Source of the DNA: Gammaproteobacteria bacterium
Lineage (GTDB): Bacteria > Pseudomonadota > Gammaproteobacteria > Pseudomonadales > Pseudomonadaceae
Assembly: GCA_012728415.1 (NCBI GenBank)
Contig: JAAYFD010000046.1
Location: 1 to 64,000 of the forward strand
Direction: 5' to 3'
Length of the DNA stretch: 64,000 bases
Shown here one piece after another: positions 59,826-64,000 of the stretch; the stretch's first letter is position 1; every line of letters begins with the position of its first letter. Below the pieces are notes generated by a model, which searched no databases, was not told the DNA's origin, and saw only the letters and a program-made list of their open reading frames with translations. A program made the position numbers and the translations under genes.

Positions 59826-60419
59826 TTGAAACCACTGAAGCCATGGCTATCGTTTTCTGATCAGTTGGAACAACTGCGCGAGCGCGGACTTCAGGTGGAA
59901 GATCGCACAGCAGCGCTGGGCTACCTGAAACGGCTGGGCTACTACCGCTTAAGTGGGTATTGGTATCCACTGCGGCGAATAGACGAGAAGGCATCAGCCA
60001 GGGAAAACCGTCCCGTACGCGACGATCGCTTTGTCCCCGGCATGGCGCATAAGGATCAGGAGACGATTGCAGCCATTTACGGCGCACCAACGGGCAAAGC
60101 TTTTGCTCAGTGGCTACGCAGCCTCAACTTTATTCGCAATGTTGCCGCGCACCACAGCCGGTTGTGGAATATCAACGTGGTGGAGCTGTCAACGATTCCA
60201 GAGGGCTGGTCGAAAGAGCTGAAACCTTCTCGGCCATTTTTCTACTTCTGCCTGATCCAGCAGCTGATGCGCGTTATCTGCCCGAACTCTAGTTGGGGGC
60301 AGCGGTACAAGACTCTGTTGACAGAAGCGTTCCCCAGACTGACAAGCCAGCAGCTGAGCCTGAAGGATATGGGCGTGGTAGAGGGCTGGGAGGATTGGCC
60401 AATATGGCGGGGGCAGTAA
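59826..60419 (+). CDS. Abi_2 (AbiD/AbiF) family protein with internal deletion
   Basis: A 197-residue member of the Abi_2 family of abortive-infection proteins. The N-terminal part (KPWLSFSDQLEQLRERGLQV, GYYRLSGYWYPLR) and the C-terminal part with the HEPN ribonuclease motif RNVAAHH are both intact. Normal members are about 300 residues; the block between DDRFVPG and MAHKDQE, about 100 residues, is missing in frame. The protein may be inactive or a reduced form. It lies between the IS remnant and the intact hsdR. Confidence 0.78.
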   Translation: MKPLKPWLSFSDQLEQLRERGLQVEDRTAALGYLKRLGYYRLSGYWYPLRRIDEKASARENRPVRDDRFVPGMAHKDQETIAAIYGAPTGKAFAQWLRSLNFIRNVAAHHSRLWNINVVELSTIPEGWSKELKPSRPFFYFCLIQQLMRVICPNSSWGQRYKTLLTEAFPRLTSQQLSLKDMGVVEGWEDWPIWRGQ

Positions 60420-60622
60420 GCCGAAATGAGAACCGACGCGTACACAGAAGTGCAGAGGCGTCGGTCATATTGGCTGCGATACTAATGTAAAGCAATTGTA
60501 GTGTAAAGCGCGGCATTGGCCAGCAAGCTCAGTTTTCAGGCTGGCAAACCAGCAAAAAATCAGAATAAACGGTAGCCTTGTCAGCACCAGATGTTGACGA
60601 AAATGCCCAAAGGAAGCAGTCA

Positions 60623-63600
60623 ATGACCGAAGATCAACTCGAACAACTATGCCTTGAGTGGTTTGCCGAAGGCGGCTGGGAAACCACCAGTGGTGCTGAT
60701 ATCGCCCCTGATGGCCCTGCCCCCGAGCGAGCCAACTACCGACAAGTCTTGCTGCTAGGTGATCTTGAAAGAGCGCTGCGCCATATCAATCCGCATTTGC
60801 CGGATACAGCAGTTGAGCAAGCCATGGCTATCGTTGCTAAGCCCGAGAGCTTAGACACCATAGTCAGTAATCGTGGATTTCATCGACTGTTGCTGGACGG
60901 TGTTCCTGTTGAATACAAACGTAATGATGAAGTCATCCATGATCATGCGTTTCTGATTGATTTTACCGATCTTAAAGCCAACCGTTTTCGCGCCATCAAT
61001 CAGTTCACTATCGAGGGCAGCAAGCAGCTACGCCGCCCGGACATTGTTTGCTTTATCAATGGCCTGCCGCTGGCGGTACTGGAGCTGAAAAGCCCGACTG
61101 CCGAAAACGTGGATATTTGGGATGCCTTTAACCAGATCCAGACCTATAAGGACGAAATCCCCGACCTGTTCGCCTACAACCAGGCGGTTGTTGTCAGCGA
61201 TGGCTATAACGCCCGCGTGGGTTCGTTAACGGCGAATCAGGAACGCTTTATGCCGTGGCGCACCATCAAGCATGAGGACGACAAGCCGCTGCTGGACTGG
61301 CAACTGGAAACCATGGTGCGCGGCTTCTTTGACCGTGAACTGTTGCTGGATTACCTGCGCTATTTTGTGATTTTTGAAACCGATTCTGACCGGCTGATTA
61401 AGAAAATTGCCGGTTATCACCAGTTTCATGCGGTGCGTGAAGCAGTGAAAGCAACGGTGCTGGCCGCGCAAAACCCGGAGCAGCTGTTCCAGGCAGAGAA
61501 GCGTGCCAACTATGCGGGCGTGGTCGTGCCCGGCAGCAAAAAAGCTGGGGTGGTTTGGCATACACAGGGCTCGGGCAAAAGCATCTCGATGGTGTGCTAC
61601 GCCGGCAAGCTGCTGCAGCAGCCGGAAATGAATAATCCAACGCTGGTGGTGGTTACTGACCGCAACGATCTGGATGGGCAACTGTTCGGTACCTTTAGCT
61701 CAGCAAAGGAGCTGCTGAAGCAGGAACCGGCCCAGGCGGATGACCGTGATGCGTTGCGCGTTATGCTCGCCGAGCGGGAGTCGGGCGGCATCATTTTTAC
61801 CACCGTGCAGAAATTTGCTTTGCTGGCCGGCGAAAATGCCCACCCAATTCTGAACGAGCGGCACAACATCGTAGTGATCTCTGATGAAGCCCACCGCAGT
61901 CAATACGGCCTGAAAGCCACCCTGAAAGCCGACGGCAGCTACCAGTTTGGCTACGCAAAGCACATGCGTGATGCCCTGCCCAATGCGGCCTTTATTGGTT
62001 TTACTGGAACGCCCATTGCTAACGAAGATAAAGACACCCGTGCGGTGTTTGGCGACTACGTTTCAATCTACGACATTCAGGATGCGGTCGATGATGGTGC
62101 GACCGTGCCCATTTATTACGAGTCGCGCCTGGCCAAGCTGGATATCAACCGCGACCTGATTGATGAGCTGTCGGATCAGGTTGAGGACGTGGTCGAGGAC
62201 GAAGAGGATATTGGCCAGCGGGAAAAAACCAAGGGTGAATGGAGTCGCCTGGAAAAACTGGTCGGTTCCGGCCCGCGCTTAAAGCAGGTTGCTGCCGACC
62301 TGGTTGAGCACTTTGAAACCCGCTCGGCGCTGATCGAAGGCAAAGCCATGATCGTGACCATGAGCCGTGATATTTGCGCACAGCTGTATAACGAAATCGT
62401 CGCGCTGCGGCCCGAATGGCATGACACAGACCCGGAAAAAGGCGCGATCAAGGTGGTGATGACCGGCTCGGCTGCTGACAAGCCGCTATTGCAGCCACAC
62501 ATTTATAACAAGCAGACCAAGAAGCGGCTTGAGAAGCGCTTTAAAAACGTGAATGACCCGCTAAAGCTGGTGATCGTGCGCGATATGTGGCTAACGGGCT
62601 TTGACGCCCCGATCTGCCATACCATGTATGTCGACAAGCCGATGAAAGGCCACAACCTGATGCAGGCCATTGCGCGGGTGAACCGCGTGTTCAAAAACAA
62701 GCCGGGCGGCCTGGTGGTGGACTATATCGGTATCGCCAACGAGCTCAAGCAGGCGCTGAAAACCTATGCCGATGCCAAAGGCCGTGGCGAGCCAACCCAC
62801 AGCACCGAAGAGGCTTACGCCATCCTGCTGGAAAAGCTGGATGTGATTCACGGCATGTTTGCCAAGACGCCGCAAAGCCCGGGCTTTGATTACAGCGCTT
62901 TTGCCACCGATGCCTTGAAGCTGCTGGTACCGGCTGCAAACTATGTTCTAGGTCTGGATGACGGCAAAAAGCGCTTTCTGGATACCGTTTTGGCGCTGAA
63001 CAAAGCCTATTCGCTGTGCAGCACCATGGATGAGGCGAGCGCGTATCACAAAGAAATCGCTTTCCTGTCCGCCGTGAAAGCAGCAATTGCCAAATACACC
63101 AGCGTTGATAAAAAACTGACCCAAGAAGAGAAAAACTCCACGCTCAAGCAGATTCTCGATAATGCGGTGATTGCCGGCGGCGTGACTGACGTTTTTGCCC
63201 TGTGTGGGCTGGATAAGCCCAATATTGGCCTGCTGTCTGATGAGTTTCTGGAAGATGTACGGCAGATGCCGTACAAAAACTTTGCCGTTGAACTGCTGGA
63301 AAAGCTGCTAAAAGACGATATCAAAGCCAAAACCCGCAATAACGTGGTGCAGGAGAAGAAATACAGCGAGCGCCTGCAAGAAACCTTACGCCGCTACAAC
63401 AACCGAGGCATCGAAACCGCGCAGGTGATTGAAGAGCTGATCGCGATGGCGAAACAGTTTCAGGCCGACCTGGCACGAGAGGCCGGGCTTGGGCTTAATC
63501 CTGACGAAATCGCCTTCTATGATGCGCTGGCCAACAACGAAAGCGCCGTGCGCGAACTGGGCGATGAAATCCTGAAGAAAATTGCCGTTGAAATCACCGA

Positions 63601-63778
63601 CAAACTACGGGCATCAACCACCGTGGACTGGCAGGTGCGCGAAAGTGTGCGGGCCAAATTGCGCATCCTCGTGCGCAGAACCTTGCAACGCTACAAGTAT
63701 CCGCCCGATCAGGCGGTAGAGGCTGTGGAGCTGATTTTGCAGCAGGCCGAAGTGCTGTCGAATGCGTGGACTAAATGA
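60623..63778 (+). CDS. hsdR: Type I restriction subunit HsdR
   Basis: A 1051-residue motor and nuclease subunit. The N-terminal PD-(D/E)XK nuclease has D140 and E154-x-K156 (LELKS); the helicase has Walker A TQGSGKS with K319, the DEAH box at D421 (ISDEAHRSQYG), TGTPI, and MWLTGFDAPICHTMYVDKPM; a helical C-terminal region binds the methylase complex. It looks intact. The ATG at 60623 is preceded by AGGAAG; the frame opens 15 codons earlier. The 203 bases before it hold a hairpin, ACCGACGC with GCGTCGGT (60432-60465), without a T run. It should cut unmethylated DNA with HsdM and HsdS of this locus. Confidence 0.95.
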   Translation: MTEDQLEQLCLEWFAEGGWETTSGADIAPDGPAPERANYRQVLLLGDLERALRHINPHLPDTAVEQAMAIVAKPESLDTIVSNRGFHRLLLDGVPVEYKRNDEVIHDHAFLIDFTDLKANRFRAINQFTIEGSKQLRRPDIVCFINGLPLAVLELKSPTAENVDIWDAFNQIQTYKDEIPDLFAYNQAVVVSDGYNARVGSLTANQERFMPWRTIKHEDDKPLLDWQLETMVRGFFDRELLLDYLRYFVIFETDSDRLIKKIAGYHQFHAVREAVKATVLAAQNPEQLFQAEKRANYAGVVVPGSKKAGVVWHTQGSGKSISMVCYAGKLLQQPEMNNPTLVVVTDRNDLDGQLFGTFSSAKELLKQEPAQADDRDALRVMLAERESGGIIFTTVQKFALLAGENAHPILNERHNIVVISDEAHRSQYGLKATLKADGSYQFGYAKHMRDALPNAAFIGFTGTPIANEDKDTRAVFGDYVSIYDIQDAVDDGATVPIYYESRLAKLDINRDLIDELSDQVEDVVEDEEDIGQREKTKGEWSRLEKLVGSGPRLKQVAADLVEHFETRSALIEGKAMIVTMSRDICAQLYNEIVALRPEWHDTDPEKGAIKVVMTGSAADKPLLQPHIYNKQTKKRLEKRFKNVNDPLKLVIVRDMWLTGFDAPICHTMYVDKPMKGHNLMQAIARVNRVFKNKPGGLVVDYIGIANELKQALKTYADAKGRGEPTHSTEEAYAILLEKLDVIHGMFAKTPQSPGFDYSAFATDALKLLVPAANYVLGLDDGKKRFLDTVLALNKAYSLCSTMDEASAYHKEIAFLSAVKAAIAKYTSVDKKLTQEEKNSTLKQILDNAVIAGGVTDVFALCGLDKPNIGLLSDEFLEDVRQMPYKNFAVELLEKLLKDDIKAKTRNNVVQEKKYSERLQETLRRYNNRGIETAQVIEELIAMAKQFQADLAREAGLGLNPDEIAFYDALANNESAVRELGDEILKKIAVEITDKLRASTTVDWQVRESVRAKLRILVRRTLQRYKYPPDQAVEAVELILQQAEVLSNAWTK

Positions 63779-63795
63779 GATAAGTCCTGGGCAGT

Positions 63796-63821
63796 CTCAA
63801 GCACTGAGTTCAGTGCTTGAG
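63796..63821. repeat. Perfect inverted repeat after hsdR
   Basis: CTCAAGCACTGA and TCAGTGCTTGAG form perfect 12-bp arms with a two-base centre, 18 bases after the hsdR stop. No T run follows on either strand, so it may be a weak terminator or an operator for the next gene. Confidence 0.45.
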
Positions 63822-63978
63822 CAAAGGAGGCTATTCACGAACACTTAGACTCCTTTTCTAGCCCTGATCTTTCCAGCTTTTGCCAACTAAATATCCTCGG
63901 CCCCCCTGTGTGTCAACATAACCCTGAGCCACTGATATTTGAGATAACATACAAATCAGGGCCGTCAGGAGAAGCAAA

Positions 63979-64000
63979 ATGCCTAAACCAGCCACACCCG
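63979..64000 (+). CDS. Start of a further gene, cut by the window end
   Basis: An ATG preceded by AGGAG at a good distance opens a frame, MPKPATP, that runs off the window. Too little is seen to identify it. Confidence 0.4.

Noticed and set aside
47465-64000. A second copy of the tRNA-fMet 3' end as right attachment site
   Set aside because: No repeat of the GGTTCAAATCC to CCA segment was found by eye in this interval.

Overview
The window looks like chromosome of a Pseudomonadaceae gammaproteobacterium, probably a marine or salt-adapted lineage near Halopseudomonas. The evidence is a Pseudomonas-type 16S 5' end, gene blocks that I remember as conserved in P. aeruginosa (lol, PilZ protein, phosphodiesterase, sthA, nqrM, apbE, nqrFEDCBA, gap, mfd, csiV; and murB, ptpA, kdsB, lpxK, exbDB, comEC), and two sodium-linked energy systems. 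No species can be fixed from the sequence alone, and no database search was run.

Layout. 1-407: 5' end of a 16S rRNA gene reading leftwards, with boxA and two near-consensus rrn promoters. 0.6-8.9 kb: an MxtR/CrbS-type transporter-sensor kinase, a tiny CcoM-like oxidase subunit behind a possible Anr/FNR box, a small unknown protein, rapA and trmO. 9.1-11.5 kb: three different type II toxin-antitoxin pairs side by side with a transposase remnant. 11.6-14.4 kb: an AI-2E-family transporter and a wrecked type I restriction gene (hsdR). 14.5-21.1 kb: a complete N-type F1Fo ATPase operon, atpDCQRBEFAG, with sodium ligands visible in subunit c. 21.1-33.4 kb: lolD with one LolC/E permease, a PilZ protein, a phosphodiesterase, sthA, and the full Na+-NQR operon with apbE and nqrM. 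33.6-47.4 kb: gap, mfd, csiV, then an envelope/LPS block (murB to exbB), comEC and a DUF2062 gene.

47.4-64 kb: an accessory island that starts at an initiator tRNA gene. It carries repeated heptamers that could be integrase arm sites, a divergent XRE repressor and excisionase, a tyrosine integrase, two unknown proteins, an HD protein resembling the TraI_2/MobH relaxase domain, and a composite type I restriction-modification locus. That locus reads hsdM, AlbA_2/ATPase gene, relic of a second hsdM tail, hsdS, Mrr-like nuclease, RhuM-Fic protein, truncated hsdR, IS3 remnant, Abi gene with an internal deletion, intact hsdR. The right end of the island lies outside the window.

How parts may work together. 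Na+-NQR pumps sodium during respiration, and the N-ATPase a few kb away has a sodium-type rotor, so this segment may hold a linked sodium cycle. The island's restriction locus still has an intact hsdM, hsdS and hsdR, but it also shows a clear module-insertion scar: the hsdM 3' end occurs on both sides of the AlbA_2 gene.
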